A stretch of 64,000 nt of DNA, taken from assembly GCF_041538045.1 (NCBI RefSeq), contig NZ_JBGOSE010000005.1, forward strand, positions 248,001 to 312,000, in the 5' to 3' direction. The first letter of the stretch is position 1, and the number at the start of each line of letters is the position of its first letter. The translations under genes were made by a program, and so were the position numbers. The notes under the pieces are model-generated. The model saw only the letters and a list, made by a program, of their open reading frames with translations, ran no database searches and was not told where the DNA came from. Below, in pieces: positions 37,042-45,521 of this stretch. The DNA comes from Aliiglaciecola sp041538045. Lineage in GTDB: Bacteria; Pseudomonadota; Gammaproteobacteria; Enterobacterales; Alteromonadaceae.

Positions 37042-37067
37042 ATAGCTGCCAATACATTGGCAGCTAT
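37042..37067 (+). terminator. terminator after the cytochrome c gene
   Basis: ATAGCTGCCAAT and ATTGGCAGCTAT form a perfect 12-bp stem with a 2-base loop 42 bp after the stop; TCTTTTTC follows after 6 bases. The weak frame that runs through it is not expected to be translated. Confidence 0.75.
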
Positions 37068-37124
37068 TCCGATCTTTTTCAATTACTTAACGTATCTACT
37101 GAAATTAACCAACAGAGATTCCCT

Positions 37125-37787
37125 ATGATCGTTTTACATCACCTCAATAATTCTCGTTCTCAACGTGTTTTATGGTTGCTAGAAGAGCTTGAACTGGACT
37201 ACCAAATTGAACATTACAAACGTGATGCTCAGACTAATCTTGCCCCTTCTACTTTGAAGCTAATCCACCCTCTAGGTAAGTCTCCGATTATTACGGATGG
37301 TGAAGTCACCGTTGCTGAATCGGGTGCGATTATAGAATACTTAGTCGAACGTTATGGCGCACACTTGAAGCCGAAGGCTAACACTGAAGCACTTAGACAG
37401 TATCAGTATTGGTTGCACTTTGCTGAAGGAACGTTGATGCCGCCGATGGTCGCTAAGTTAGTTTTTGACAAAGTTCGCGCTAATGCGAAACCTTTTTTTG
37501 TCAAAATGATTGCTAATAAAATTGCTGATAAGGTTATGGAAGGTTATTACTTGCCAATAATCTCAAATAACTTGGAGTATGTAGATACTCACTTGCAAAA
37601 AAACTTGTGGTTTAGCGGTGATGAGCTCTCAGGAGCAGACTTTCAGATGAGTTTTCCTTTAGAGGCTAGCTTCTCAAGAGGTGGTGCCAAACAGTACCCT
37701 GCTATTGCTGCTTACGTTCAAAAAATCCATCAACGAGATGCCTACAAACGTGCGTTGGAAAAAGGCGGTGAGTACGCTTACGCCTAA
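37125..37787 (+). CDS. glutathione S-transferase
   Basis: A 220-residue two-domain GST. The N-terminal thioredoxin-like domain has LHHLNNSRSQRVLWLLEEL (putative catalytic Ser9-Arg11 region) and HPLGKSPIITDG with the glutathione-binding AESGAIIEYL. The C-terminal helical domain has LSGADFQMSFPLEA. The start at 37125 is chosen because the GST fold begins there; an upstream frame reaching 37032 runs through the terminator hairpin. The substrate is unknown. Confidence 0.87.
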   Translation: MIVLHHLNNSRSQRVLWLLEELELDYQIEHYKRDAQTNLAPSTLKLIHPLGKSPIITDGEVTVAESGAIIEYLVERYGAHLKPKANTEALRQYQYWLHFAEGTLMPPMVAKLVFDKVRANAKPFFVKMIANKIADKVMEGYYLPIISNNLEYVDTHLQKNLWFSGDELSGADFQMSFPLEASFSRGGAKQYPAIAAYVQKIHQRDAYKRALEKGGEYAYA

Positions 37788-37804
37788 ATCTTAATTGAGA
37801 GCCT

Positions 37805-39634
37805 TTAAATAGCGTTGTTGTGTTTAGCTATCTGTGCTAAGAAGCGCTCTCCATAACGTTCAAGTTTGGTGTTGCCAACCCCACTTATTTGTAAAAATTG
37901 AGATGGGGTTTCTGGTAAAAACTCCGCCATATCTGCAAGACTAGCATCACTAAATACTACAAAAGGCGGCACGTCGTCTTGTTCTGCAATGGTCTTGCGA
38001 AGATGTTTTAATTTGGCAAATAACGCTCGGTCGTAATAACGTTTGTCGTTTTTATCGCGCTTCGAGGTTTCTAGGGCAAGACGAGGAACCGCTAGTGTAA
38101 CCGCGATTTCGGATTTTAAGATAGGACGCGCCGCTTCGGTGAGCTTTAGGTTGGCATTTTGAGTAATGTCGATTCTAATCAGACCTTGATGAATGAGTTG
38201 GTTAATTACATTGTGCCAATACGCTTCTGATTGGTCTTTGCCTACTCCATGGGTGGGCAGCTTATCGTGTTGCTGTTCAACTATTCGTTTATGACTTTTG
38301 CCTCGCAACACATCAATGACGTATTGGGTGGTAACGGTTTGGCCTAATCTGAATATACAGGATAGTACTTTTTGCGCATGTATGGTGCCATCAAATCGTT
38401 TGGGCGGATCGATACAAATATCGCAGTTATTACAATGGGCGCCACTATACTCTGAAAAGTAATTGAGCAGCACTTGGCGGCGACAAGTTTGTGCATCTGC
38501 AAAGGCTTCCATGGCTGCAAATTTTTGTAGTTCAACGTCGTGACGTTCGGTGTTCTCACCCATGCTAATCCATTGACGAATGCGAGCCGCGTCTTTTTCG
38601 TCGTATAACAACAAGGCTTCAGCTGGCATGCCGTCTCGTCCGGCGCGACCTGTCTCTTGGTAGTATGACTCGACGCTGCGGGGTAAATCGAAATGCACTA
38701 CATAGCGGACGTTAGATTTGTTGATCCCCATTCCAAAAGCAACGGTAGCAACTATCACATCGACATTGTCTTGGATGAAGTCTCGTTGGATTTTGTCTCT
38801 TACCTCTGGCTCTAAGCCTGCGTGATACCCGGCACTATTGATACCTTGTTTGGCTAATTTGAAGCTAAGTTCGTCGACTTTAGCGCGGCTATTGCAGTAA
38901 ACAATTCCGCTGCCTTCTTGGCTTTTTACATACTGAATAAGTTGGTCGACTGGTTTGTATTTGGTCAGTAGGTTGTAACGTATGTTGGGGCGATCGAAAC
39001 TGCTTCTAAATACAAAGGGGTTATGTAAGTTCAACTGCTGAGAGATATCCGCTCTGGTAGCGATATCCGCTGTGGCGGTCAATCCCATGACTGTGGTATT
39101 TGGAAAGTGTTGTTTTAATTGGCCGAGTAGCCGGTAATCTTGTCTGAAATCATGGCCCCAGTGTGAGACACAATGTGCTTCATCGACTGCGATTAGACTC
39201 AAATTTAGGGTGTGAAGGCGATGGATAAATTCCAATTGCATGAGTCTTTCTGGGGCAACGTATAAGAGTTTAAATTTACCGTCTTGTAGTTGTCGGTATA
39301 TATTCAACAACTGCTCGCGAGGGATTGAGGAGTTAATATAGGTTGCAGCAACCCCGGATGCGGTTAGGGCATCAACTTGATCTTTCATGAGTGAAATCAG
39401 TGGGGATACAACGACGGTTAAACCTGGCAATAGGAGAGCGGGTACCTGATAGCAAAGCGATTTTCCACCTCCCGTTGGCATTAAAACTAATGCGTCACGT
39501 CCATCTAAAACCTGTTCGATAATTTGTTGTTGTCCATCTCTAAAGCTGTGGTAACCGAAAACTTCTTTTAGCACTGTTACTGCTGGTGCTTCAGATTCTT
39601 TGCTTAAAAGGGGCTCGCTGGTGGCGGTAGACAA
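37805..39634 (-). CDS. recQ: ATP-dependent DNA helicase RecQ
   Basis: A 609-residue superfamily 2 3'-5' helicase for recombination and fork repair. Motif I is MPTGGGKSLCYQ, motif II is DEAHC (VDEAHCVSHWGHDFR), and motif VI is QETGRAGRDG. A zinc-binding region with four Cys follows (CRRQVLLNYF, CNNCDIC), then winged-helix and HRDC domains, the latter ending GNTKLERYGERFL. The start is taken as TTG at 39634 because GAGGAAAT precedes it; a GTG at 39649 would place that ribosome site inside the gene. Confidence 0.93.
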   Translation of the reverse strand: MSTATSEPLLSKESEAPAVTVLKEVFGYHSFRDGQQQIIEQVLDGRDALVLMPTGGGKSLCYQVPALLLPGLTVVVSPLISLMKDQVDALTASGVAATYINSSIPREQLLNIYRQLQDGKFKLLYVAPERLMQLEFIHRLHTLNLSLIAVDEAHCVSHWGHDFRQDYRLLGQLKQHFPNTTVMGLTATADIATRADISQQLNLHNPFVFRSSFDRPNIRYNLLTKYKPVDQLIQYVKSQEGSGIVYCNSRAKVDELSFKLAKQGINSAGYHAGLEPEVRDKIQRDFIQDNVDVIVATVAFGMGINKSNVRYVVHFDLPRSVESYYQETGRAGRDGMPAEALLLYDEKDAARIRQWISMGENTERHDVELQKFAAMEAFADAQTCRRQVLLNYFSEYSGAHCNNCDICIDPPKRFDGTIHAQKVLSCIFRLGQTVTTQYVIDVLRGKSHKRIVEQQHDKLPTHGVGKDQSEAYWHNVINQLIHQGLIRIDITQNANLKLTEAARPILKSEIAVTLAVPRLALETSKRDKNDKRYYDRALFAKLKHLRKTIAEQDDVPPFVVFSDASLADMAEFLPETPSQFLQISGVGNTKLERYGERFLAQIAKHNNAI

Positions 39635-39737
39635 GTAATTTCCTCGCACGTATTAAAAATGGTGTTGAAATGGAATCAGTATTGATGATTTTACTTAAAA
39701 AGACCCTTGGGGTATACGCTATATACAGCAAATATTA

Positions 39738-40238
39738 ATGGGTTTTAATATGACACAAAATAACACGGATACAACTGTACTTTTAGATTCAGAAGCGTTG
39801 GCTGAGATTGTGGTGAATATGTTTAGTGAGCAAATGCCTTTTAATCAGCTTCTGGGAATAAAAATCGACAAACTAAGTGCTGATAAAGTCGAAATTAGGA
39901 TGCCTTGGAGTGATAAATTGATGGGCAACCCATTCCACAAAATTTTACATGGCGGGGTGACAGCCTCAATTTTGGATACCGTGGGTGGGGTGACGGCTAT
40001 TTTACACTCGATTAAAGGTATCGGAGAGATTAGTGTTGAAGAATTTCAACGTAACTTCTCTAACGTGGGCACCATCGACATGCGCGTCGATTATTTACGG
40101 CCAGGCAAGGGAAATGAGTTTATCGCGACCGCAGAGGTGATCCGCAAAGGCAGAAAAGTCGCAGTGTGCCGAATGGAGCTACACAATGAGACAGGCACTC
40201 ACATCGCCTTTGGGACAGCCACTTATATGGTTGGTTAA
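39738..40238 (+). CDS. hotdog-fold thioesterase (PaaI/YiiD-like)
   Basis: A 166-residue hotdog-fold acyl-CoA thioesterase-like protein. The signature is NPFHKILHGGVTASILDTVGG (about 73-93), with DMRVDYLRPG near 117 and the closing HIAFGTATYMVG. Start ATG at 39738 or the ATG at 39750 (MTQNN) are both possible; neither has a strong ribosome site. It is divergent from recQ, 103 bp away. The 3' end abuts a cluster of GACAGGCA repeats, and one copy (40189-40199) lies within the coding sequence. Confidence 0.8.
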   Translation: MGFNMTQNNTDTTVLLDSEALAEIVVNMFSEQMPFNQLLGIKIDKLSADKVEIRMPWSDKLMGNPFHKILHGGVTASILDTVGGVTAILHSIKGIGEISVEEFQRNFSNVGTIDMRVDYLRPGKGNEFIATAEVIRKGRKVAVCRMELHNETGTHIAFGTATYMVG

Positions 40239-40248
40239 AGCTGCATAT

Positions 40249-40460
40249 TGAGACATGCACACAACAAGACAGGCATAATAATCTGCGCACATTCGGACAG
40301 GCATAACGCACATTCGGACAGGCATAAAATTCTGTGTGAAATCAGACCTGCATTGGCCTTTTTGAGACAGTCATTGATAATTAAGTCAGAAAAAGAGTCA
40401 AAAATGTTAAGAATCAGGCCAAGAACAAGACAGTCAAGGTGGTGGTTAGACAGTCAAGGT
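40249..40460. repeat. GACAGGCA repeat cluster, left flank of the RAYT gene
   Basis: Copies of (G)GACAGGCATA or near forms lie at 40249-40260 (AGACATGCAC), 40267-40277, 40295-40305 and 40316-40326. The last two sit in a 21-bp direct repeat (CACATTCGGACAGGCATAA). Degenerate AGACAGTCA copies follow at about 40360, 40430 and 40450. The same motif appears inverted on the far side of the transposase gene. Open frames across this stretch only translate the repeat. Confidence 0.75.
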
Positions 40461-40674
40461 AGTTAAAGTATTAATTCGATTTAAAACGCAGTGATGTAAC
40501 CTAGTGGAAAGTGGATTCCTTGTTATAGACGATAATTGGGCTTCAATGTTGTTGAATTGGGTGCTTTTTAGCAAATTAAGTTGGCCAGAAATGAGCTAAG
40601 TGTGTCTACAAGTTATGGATTTAAACGGGGCTAGCAACCAAAGATAGTGGGCGGATTGTTCTTGTGCTTTTTAG

Positions 40675-41613
40675 TCAGGCTCGTCCTGTATTTTGTCTAA
40701 AACGTTCCATAGATTCAGACTCACCAGCGGCAACACCAAAAACATTTTCAAAATTATAAACAAGTTCTAACCATACGCTTTCACTCTTTCCAAATGTTTT
40801 GACAATTGTTGGTGGTACTATTTTGTTTTTTGCACAACGCCTAAACCTTTGAGCGCTAAAATGAATAAGTTGCATATAATCCACTAAAGTAAACGGTAAT
40901 TGATTTTGCTGTTTTAGTGATGGGCCTTGTTTAAAAGCCATTAACGATGGTGGTTGATAGCCCTTTTGAAATGTATCCATTCGTTTTTTAATACTTGTAT
41001 GCATAGACGATTCAGGTGACGTGGCTATTTGTGCGCGAATTGGGTTCAAATCGACGTAAACTAGGCAGGCTGCTAGCGCTTTTTCGTCTAATAATGCTTG
41101 GGATTTAAACCGTCCTTCCCAAAAATGTCCAGTGCAGTCATCCTCTTGATTCGCTTGTCTTGCTATGGGTTCATTTAACTCACGCATAAACCAACTAATA
41201 TCGTATAACCGTTTTCGATAGGTAGATATAGCGTTAGTAACGGCTTCCTTCTGATTTTCAGGTAGCGTGTGCCAATTCTGGTTTGTAAAAAATTGTTGGA
41301 CTAGTTCAGTTGGTTTATGAATTTTCTGCCAACGCTCTATTACGTCATAATCCGACAAGTTTAACGCTTGAATTTTATTTACGTGTAAAACCACGTGGAC
41401 GTGGTTACTCATCACAGCATAAGCACAGACATCAATGCAAAAAACAGAGGCAAGCAGAAGTAACCTATCCTCTACCCATTGCCGACGGTGTTCGTAACTC
41501 TTACCCGAATACTTATCTTCACCGCACAGAAACGCGCGGCGAACGCAGCGGGATACGCAATGGTAATATGGAGTATCTGCTAAGCTAATTTGATGCTTCC
41601 TAGGCTGTGGCAT
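40675..41613 (-). CDS. REP-associated tyrosine transposase (RAYT, Y1/IS200-like)
   Basis: A 312-residue HUH-endonuclease protein. The N-terminus MPQPRKHQISLADTPYYHCVS is that of the TnpA_REP/RAYT family. The HUH motif is HVH at 71-73 (MSNHVHVVLHV), and the catalytic Tyr is Tyr186 in LVYVDLNPIRA. The GHFWEGRFKSQ motif is present, followed by a C-terminal extension of about 100 residues. RAYTs are single-copy domesticated relatives of IS200 transposases that cut and move short extragenic repeats. The start at 41613 follows AGAGG; an upstream frame to 41670 has a weaker start. The gene is flanked by inverted GGACAGGCA motifs rather than by GTAG palindromes. Confidence 0.88.
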   Translation of the reverse strand: MPQPRKHQISLADTPYYHCVSRCVRRAFLCGEDKYSGKSYEHRRQWVEDRLLLLASVFCIDVCAYAVMSNHVHVVLHVNKIQALNLSDYDVIERWQKIHKPTELVQQFFTNQNWHTLPENQKEAVTNAISTYRKRLYDISWFMRELNEPIARQANQEDDCTGHFWEGRFKSQALLDEKALAACLVYVDLNPIRAQIATSPESSMHTSIKKRMDTFQKGYQPPSLMAFKQGPSLKQQNQLPFTLVDYMQLIHFSAQRFRRCAKNKIVPPTIVKTFGKSESVWLELVYNFENVFGVAAGESESMERFRQNTGRA

Positions 41614-41696
41614 ATAAACCTCTAAACTCTTTATATTGGTTTGAAGCATAGCCCTATGTGCAATAAACACCAGTCTAGTTTAGGTCTAGTTTTAAT

Positions 41697-41790
41697 GACT
41701 GTCTCAATTTAAATTTAGCTGAATTTCGTGGGGTAATGTGCCTGTCCAATATGAAATTCCAATATGAAATTAACATGCCTGTCCAATATA
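41697..41790. repeat. TGCCTGTCC repeats, right flank of the RAYT gene
   Basis: TGCCTGTCCAATAT occurs at 41739 and 41775 in a 36-bp direct repeat (shared CCTGTCCAATATRAAATT), with a weaker TGACTGTCTCAA at 41697. They are inverted relative to the copies left of the transposase gene. Confidence 0.75.
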
Positions 41791-41822
41791 AAATTTTAGG
41801 TAAAGAAACTGCGGGTTGAATA

Positions 41823-42866
41823 TTAGCTCTTTTTTTCATCTTCGGTATTGTTAAAGGATTTAATTTTCTGGGTTAGATCTTGGATTTGAGATTTGAGGGA
41901 GTCTTTTTGGCTGTCTTCAGCTAGTTTTAGCTGTTCGTTTAGCTCAATTAATTGAGCTTTTAACTGCTCTAAAAGCTGTTCTTTTTGCTCTGCTTCTTCT
42001 GCTTTATCGAAGATTACTTGATCTACTGTTGAATTATTACTTTCATTACTAACTTGTTGTTTTGGCGGAATGATTTTGATCTCGTCAGGTATTTTACGTT
42101 GGTTCATAAAGCTGGGCGACATGATTTCAATGGCATTCTCATGAAGGACGTTCAAAACCTCACGATTCAAGCGAGTTCTTGAACTGATAAGACTTTTAAC
42201 TTCTTCTAACTTTCCACTAATTTTATAGGTGACTGAAAAGTCGCCCAATTCAACAATATGCACAAAAGGATCGGATAGTTCGCAATTTGTTGCAGCCTGA
42301 ATTAACAAGGGTTCAATTTTTGAATTATGAATATCGTACCCAAGGGATAAGCTAGTTGAAATGATAGTTCCAGATGTGCGGGTAACTGTGATGGGGTTAG
42401 TGATCATGAATGTGTTAGGTAAAGCGACTAAATCTCTAACTTCTGTCTGAACTTCCGTATCTAAAAGTCCGCGCTCAACAACTCTTCCAAAGAAATCACC
42501 TACTTGAACAAAGTCACCTGTTTTAAACGGCTTGGTCATTCTTAGCATTATTCCAGCTAATAAATTGGCAAAAATGGTACTTGAAGAAAAGGCAAATATT
42601 CCCGAGATGACTAATCCAATTAAACCAATGATTTGATTTCGAGAACTTTCACTAACGGGCAAAGCAAATACAGTTGCCAATAATGCTACTAGGGTTAACG
42701 CGAGCATTATTAGCTGCCGGGAAAAAAGCTTTTCACTACCTGCATCGGCCTTTTTAACTATTAATAAGTAGTTAGCTATCCAAAGTACTATTGCTACAAT
42801 TAAGAGAGTGATTAAAAGTGGCATAAAAGAGAGTGTTTGTGCTAACAAAGAATCTGTTGAAAACAT
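41823..42866 (-). CDS. MscS-family mechanosensitive channel
   Basis: A 347-residue membrane protein. Three N-terminal membrane segments (about 10-30, 48-68 and 75-100) precede the MscS pore/beta domain, with FKTGDFVQVGDFFGRVVERGLLDTEVQT near 115-143. The C-terminal part has the alpha/beta vestibule, then a coiled coil of about 65 residues rich in Glu, Gln and Lys (EEAEQKEQLLEQLKAQL). It probably releases solutes under osmotic downshock. It follows the COQ8-like kinase gene by 30 bp and is likely in one operon with it. Confidence 0.85.
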   Translation of the reverse strand: MFSTDSLLAQTLSFMPLLITLLIVAIVLWIANYLLIVKKADAGSEKLFSRQLIMLALTLVALLATVFALPVSESSRNQIIGLIGLVISGIFAFSSSTIFANLLAGIMLRMTKPFKTGDFVQVGDFFGRVVERGLLDTEVQTEVRDLVALPNTFMITNPITVTRTSGTIISTSLSLGYDIHNSKIEPLLIQAATNCELSDPFVHIVELGDFSVTYKISGKLEEVKSLISSRTRLNREVLNVLHENAIEIMSPSFMNQRKIPDEIKIIPPKQQVSNESNNSTVDQVIFDKAEEAEQKEQLLEQLKAQLIELNEQLKLAEDSQKDSLKSQIQDLTQKIKSFNNTEDEKKS

Positions 42867-42896
42867 AAAGTATTCCAGTTTAATAATAGAGCTTAG

Positions 42897-44228
42897 TTAA
42901 ATTTTATAATCTAAATAAGGTTTAAACATTGAGTGCAAATCTACCTTTGCTTTGAGTTTCATCGCTAACAAAAACAAGCCCCCAAGCTTTCGATGTAGAA
43001 AGATAGTATCTACAGGAGGTGTATGCACATAGCTTTTGTCTAAACTCATTTGTGTGCCAATTACTCGTAACCTTTCTAATAGGTCACTTTTCGAAAAGTC
43101 GTAAGCACCCTCCAAATAAAGTGGTTCGCATGATAAGTAACACATTTCGGTTATATCAAGTCGCGTTTTTTCTGACAAAGTAGCTGACATCAAGCCCAGT
43201 TCTAATGCGCTATTTTCAATGCTCTTTTTATCTTTGTGGAAACCGGCCTGCATTAAATTTAGATAAGCTTGGGCCATTGACTTCTTGTATTCCCTGGTTG
43301 CTCCAAAATCCAACAAAACAATTTTTTCTTCTTGGCTGTCATACAAAAAGTTTGCAAAATTGGGGTCGGTTTGAATAAGTTGAAATTCAAACAATTCTTT
43401 AAAGAACAATGAAAAGAGATCGGTAGCAATTTTATTTCGTAGAGTTTGACTTGCTTCACATAAACTTTCGATTGGTTCGCCATCTAAAAAGGTCATGGCT
43501 AGGACCGAGTCGCTGCTTAATTCAGGTATCCAACGAGGGATCAGAAATCTACTGTCGCCCTCAATCAATGTGGCATACTGCTCTAAACGTTGTCCTTCTA
43601 ACGTGTAATTGGCTTCTTCATGCAGCTGCGCCTTGGCTTCAGATAAAAGAGGTCGGGTATCAACACCTTTTGGTAAAAGGCCTGATATTTTTATTAAACT
43701 AGCGACATTGTCTACATCGCTGTTGATGCTTTCTTTGATTCCCGGATACTGAACCTTAACGGCTAAACGACGCAAATCGTTGTCTATTGCTTTGTGTACC
43801 TGACCAATAGAAGCTGATGCTATGGGTTTTAACTGGAACTGTATAAATTTCGATTGCCAATCACTTCCCCAGTGACACTCTAAGACAGCCATTAACTCAG
43901 CTTGAGGCATAGATTTGGCGTCTGAGCGTAATCGAGCCAACAAATCGGTTAACTCTTTAGGTAATACATCACCAGCATCCATTGAAATTAGCTGTCCCAC
44001 TTTCATGGCTGCTCCGCGCATTTGCGCGAGTTGGTCGGCTACCCGTTTCATATTTTTGGGGGTAAGAAGTAAATCTTTTACTTTTGGTCGGTTGCCTTTA
44101 GCAAGTTCAGAAACACCCTCTGAAATCATGTTACCCGCGATACGAGAAGCTAAACTTCCCATTTTTGCAAAACGAGAAGCTCGACCTTTGGGTATTTTCG
44201 CCTCGTCTGAAGACGTTTTTTTGGTCAT
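42897..44228 (-). CDS. ABC1/COQ8-like atypical kinase
   Basis: A 443-residue protein of the UbiB/ABC1/ADCK family. It has the KxGQ motif KVGQ (76-79), the Ala-rich nucleotide loop ASASIGQVH (137-145), QTDPNFANF (286-294) and DFG in LLDFGATRE (307-309). The QTDPN form and the RGAAxKxGQ helix resemble eukaryotic COQ8 and alphaproteobacterial proteins more than E. coli UbiB, which has two C-terminal membrane helices that are not seen here. COQ8 proteins assist ubiquinone synthesis as ATPases; this one may serve lipid or quinone handling. It lies in a three-gene leftward set with a small secreted protein and an MscS channel. Confidence 0.85.
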   Translation of the reverse strand: MTKKTSSDEAKIPKGRASRFAKMGSLASRIAGNMISEGVSELAKGNRPKVKDLLLTPKNMKRVADQLAQMRGAAMKVGQLISMDAGDVLPKELTDLLARLRSDAKSMPQAELMAVLECHWGSDWQSKFIQFQLKPIASASIGQVHKAIDNDLRRLAVKVQYPGIKESINSDVDNVASLIKISGLLPKGVDTRPLLSEAKAQLHEEANYTLEGQRLEQYATLIEGDSRFLIPRWIPELSSDSVLAMTFLDGEPIESLCEASQTLRNKIATDLFSLFFKELFEFQLIQTDPNFANFLYDSQEEKIVLLDFGATREYKKSMAQAYLNLMQAGFHKDKKSIENSALELGLMSATLSEKTRLDITEMCYLSCEPLYLEGAYDFSKSDLLERLRVIGTQMSLDKSYVHTPPVDTIFLHRKLGGLFLLAMKLKAKVDLHSMFKPYLDYKI

Positions 44229-44233
44229 TATAT

Positions 44234-44608
44234 TTAGTTTTTAAGGTTAGGGTAGCGTTCAGAGAATTCTTTTTCAAATGCTAAACAGGCCGGAGTCTGC
44301 CCCGCACTTTCGATGTCTTTGCAGCTTAGGTTCGTTATTGAATCTACACATGCGATAGCTGATTCTTCAAACTCTGCATTACCTGTTACGGCGTTTGTGT
44401 CCATTATGCTTTTACACATATTATCGACCATGCCATCTATCATCGCTCGCATTTCAGGAGGGATCTCATCTGTTGTACTTATCTGTTCAGTCACACAAAC
44501 TTTAATGTGATCACATAAACGTATGGAAGCTTCTTCAATGCTTTCTGCAAATGTTAGCGAAGACATCATAGTCAAAAAAAGTGTTATTAATGTAGTTAAG
44601 CGAAGCAT
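44234..44608 (-). CDS. small secreted Cys-containing protein of unknown function
   Basis: A 124-residue protein, not recognised. The signal peptide (MLRLTTLITLFLTMMSSLTFA) leads to an acidic helical domain with six cysteines after cleavage (LCDHIKVCV, MCKSIM, ACVDSI, SCKDIE, PACLAFE), spaced like disulfide-paired helices. It is 5 bp upstream of the COQ8-like gene and is the first gene of that operon. A periplasmic location is likely. Confidence 0.7.
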   Translation of the reverse strand: MLRLTTLITLFLTMMSSLTFAESIEEASIRLCDHIKVCVTEQISTTDEIPPEMRAMIDGMVDNMCKSIMDTNAVTGNAEFEESAIACVDSITNLSCKDIESAGQTPACLAFEKEFSERYPNLKN

Positions 44609-44649
44609 AGTAAATCCTTGTAATTTAACAATATAAGTTTGCTGGTCGT

Positions 44650-44790
44650 GATTGTTGGGCAGGCGCCTGCCATTAACTGATTTATTAAAACCTGAAAACT
44701 ATGCCTGTCTTAAAATTTTAAAAAAAGAAAGACAACAAACATGCCTGTCCAAGATCTAATCCTAGTATTTAATGGTGCCTGTCCAATATA
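44650..44790. repeat. TGCCTGTC(C) repeat cluster upstream of DUF3010
   Basis: ATGCCTGTC(T/C) lies at 44701 and 44741, and GGTGCCTGTCCAATATATGG at 44774. The last copy shares TGCCTGTCCAATAT with the right flank of the RAYT gene. A GGCAGGCGCCTGCC-like palindrome lies at about 44657. The repeats occupy the 308-bp gap between the divergent small-protein operon and the DUF3010 gene; nothing else was seen there. Confidence 0.7.
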
Positions 44791-44916
44791 TGGAATCAAA
44801 ATAGAACAAATTGGTGAGAAAGTCAGCAAAGGGATTCGAATTGTCTGAGATTTAGTTGCAATAACTTGGTGAAACATGAGGTATAATTATGAAAAGTGTA
44901 TTGTTTAGGAGAAGTT

Positions 44917-45372
44917 ATGAGAATTTGCGGTGTAGAACTTAAAGGTAGTGAAGCTAATCTATGTTTGTTGTCTTTGGAAAATGAAGTGTTTCATATTCCA
45001 GATTGCCGTGCGCGCAAATTAACCTATTCTAAGCAAGATTCAACTGCAGACGTGCGTGAATTCCAGTTTGCCTTCAAAAAATTGATGGAAGACTACAAAA
45101 TTGATGCGGTAGTCATTCGCGAGCGCCCTACTAAAGGCAAGTTCGCTGGCAGCGCTACGGGCTTTAAAATGGAAGCGGCAATTCAATTAATTGAAGAATT
45201 AAAGGTTGAGGTTTTAACACCAACATTTATTAAAGAAATTATAAAGCGTAACCCTATTCCGGTACTTTTTTCAGAAACCGGCTTGAAAATGTTTCAAGAA
45301 GTGGCATTTACCACTGCTTTTGCCTACTTAATGAAAGAAAAGTACGGAATGGAACAGCAACCACCGGCTTAA
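44917..45372 (+). CDS. DUF3010-family protein
   Basis: A 151-residue cytosolic protein matching DUF3010. The N-terminus MRICGVELKGSEANLCLL and the later VVIRERPTKGKFAGSATGFKMEAAI resemble an RNase H/RuvC-like fold with an acidic first strand (inference from pattern only). The start at 44917 follows TAGGAGAAGTT; a GTG seven codons earlier would place the ribosome site within the gene. No function is established. A REP-like cluster and the COQ8-like operon lie upstream, divergent. Confidence 0.75.
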   Translation: MRICGVELKGSEANLCLLSLENEVFHIPDCRARKLTYSKQDSTADVREFQFAFKKLMEDYKIDAVVIRERPTKGKFAGSATGFKMEAAIQLIEELKVEVLTPTFIKEIIKRNPIPVLFSETGLKMFQEVAFTTAFAYLMKEKYGMEQQPPA

Positions 45373-45439
45373 AGCCCTCGGAAACGTGCGTTCATCCATG
45401 CGTTTAAGCATACCCTAAAAGTTAATATGCAATAGGTAT

Positions 45440-45463
45440 AGAGAGAATTGCAAAATTCTCTCT
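45440..45463 (+). terminator. hairpin after DUF3010
   Basis: AGAGAGAATT pairs perfectly with AATTCTCTCT across GCAA, 67 bp after the stop. There is no T-run beyond the stem, so it is a weak or processing stem. Confidence 0.45.
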
Positions 45464-45521
45464 TAGCTAAACAATATTAAATAATCATTCTCTAGTTCAT
45501 TTTTCTGGTTGTTGTCATTTT

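Noticed and set aside
37032..37124. N-terminal extension of the GST gene
   Set aside because: It runs through the terminator hairpin of the cytochrome gene, and the GST fold begins at 37125.
40210..40223. TTTGGGACAGCCAC in the thioesterase gene as another repeat copy
   Set aside because: These bases encode FGTATY, part of the usual end of this protein family, so the match is probably chance.
40248..40466. Small plus-strand frame downstream of the thioesterase gene
   Set aside because: It consists of translated GACAGGCA repeats and has no ribosome site.
40675..41613. RAYT gene as the mobiliser of the GTAG arrays at 0-13 kb
   Set aside because: Its flanks carry GACAGGCA motifs and no GTAG palindrome, so the GTAG family probably depends on another enzyme elsewhere in the genome.
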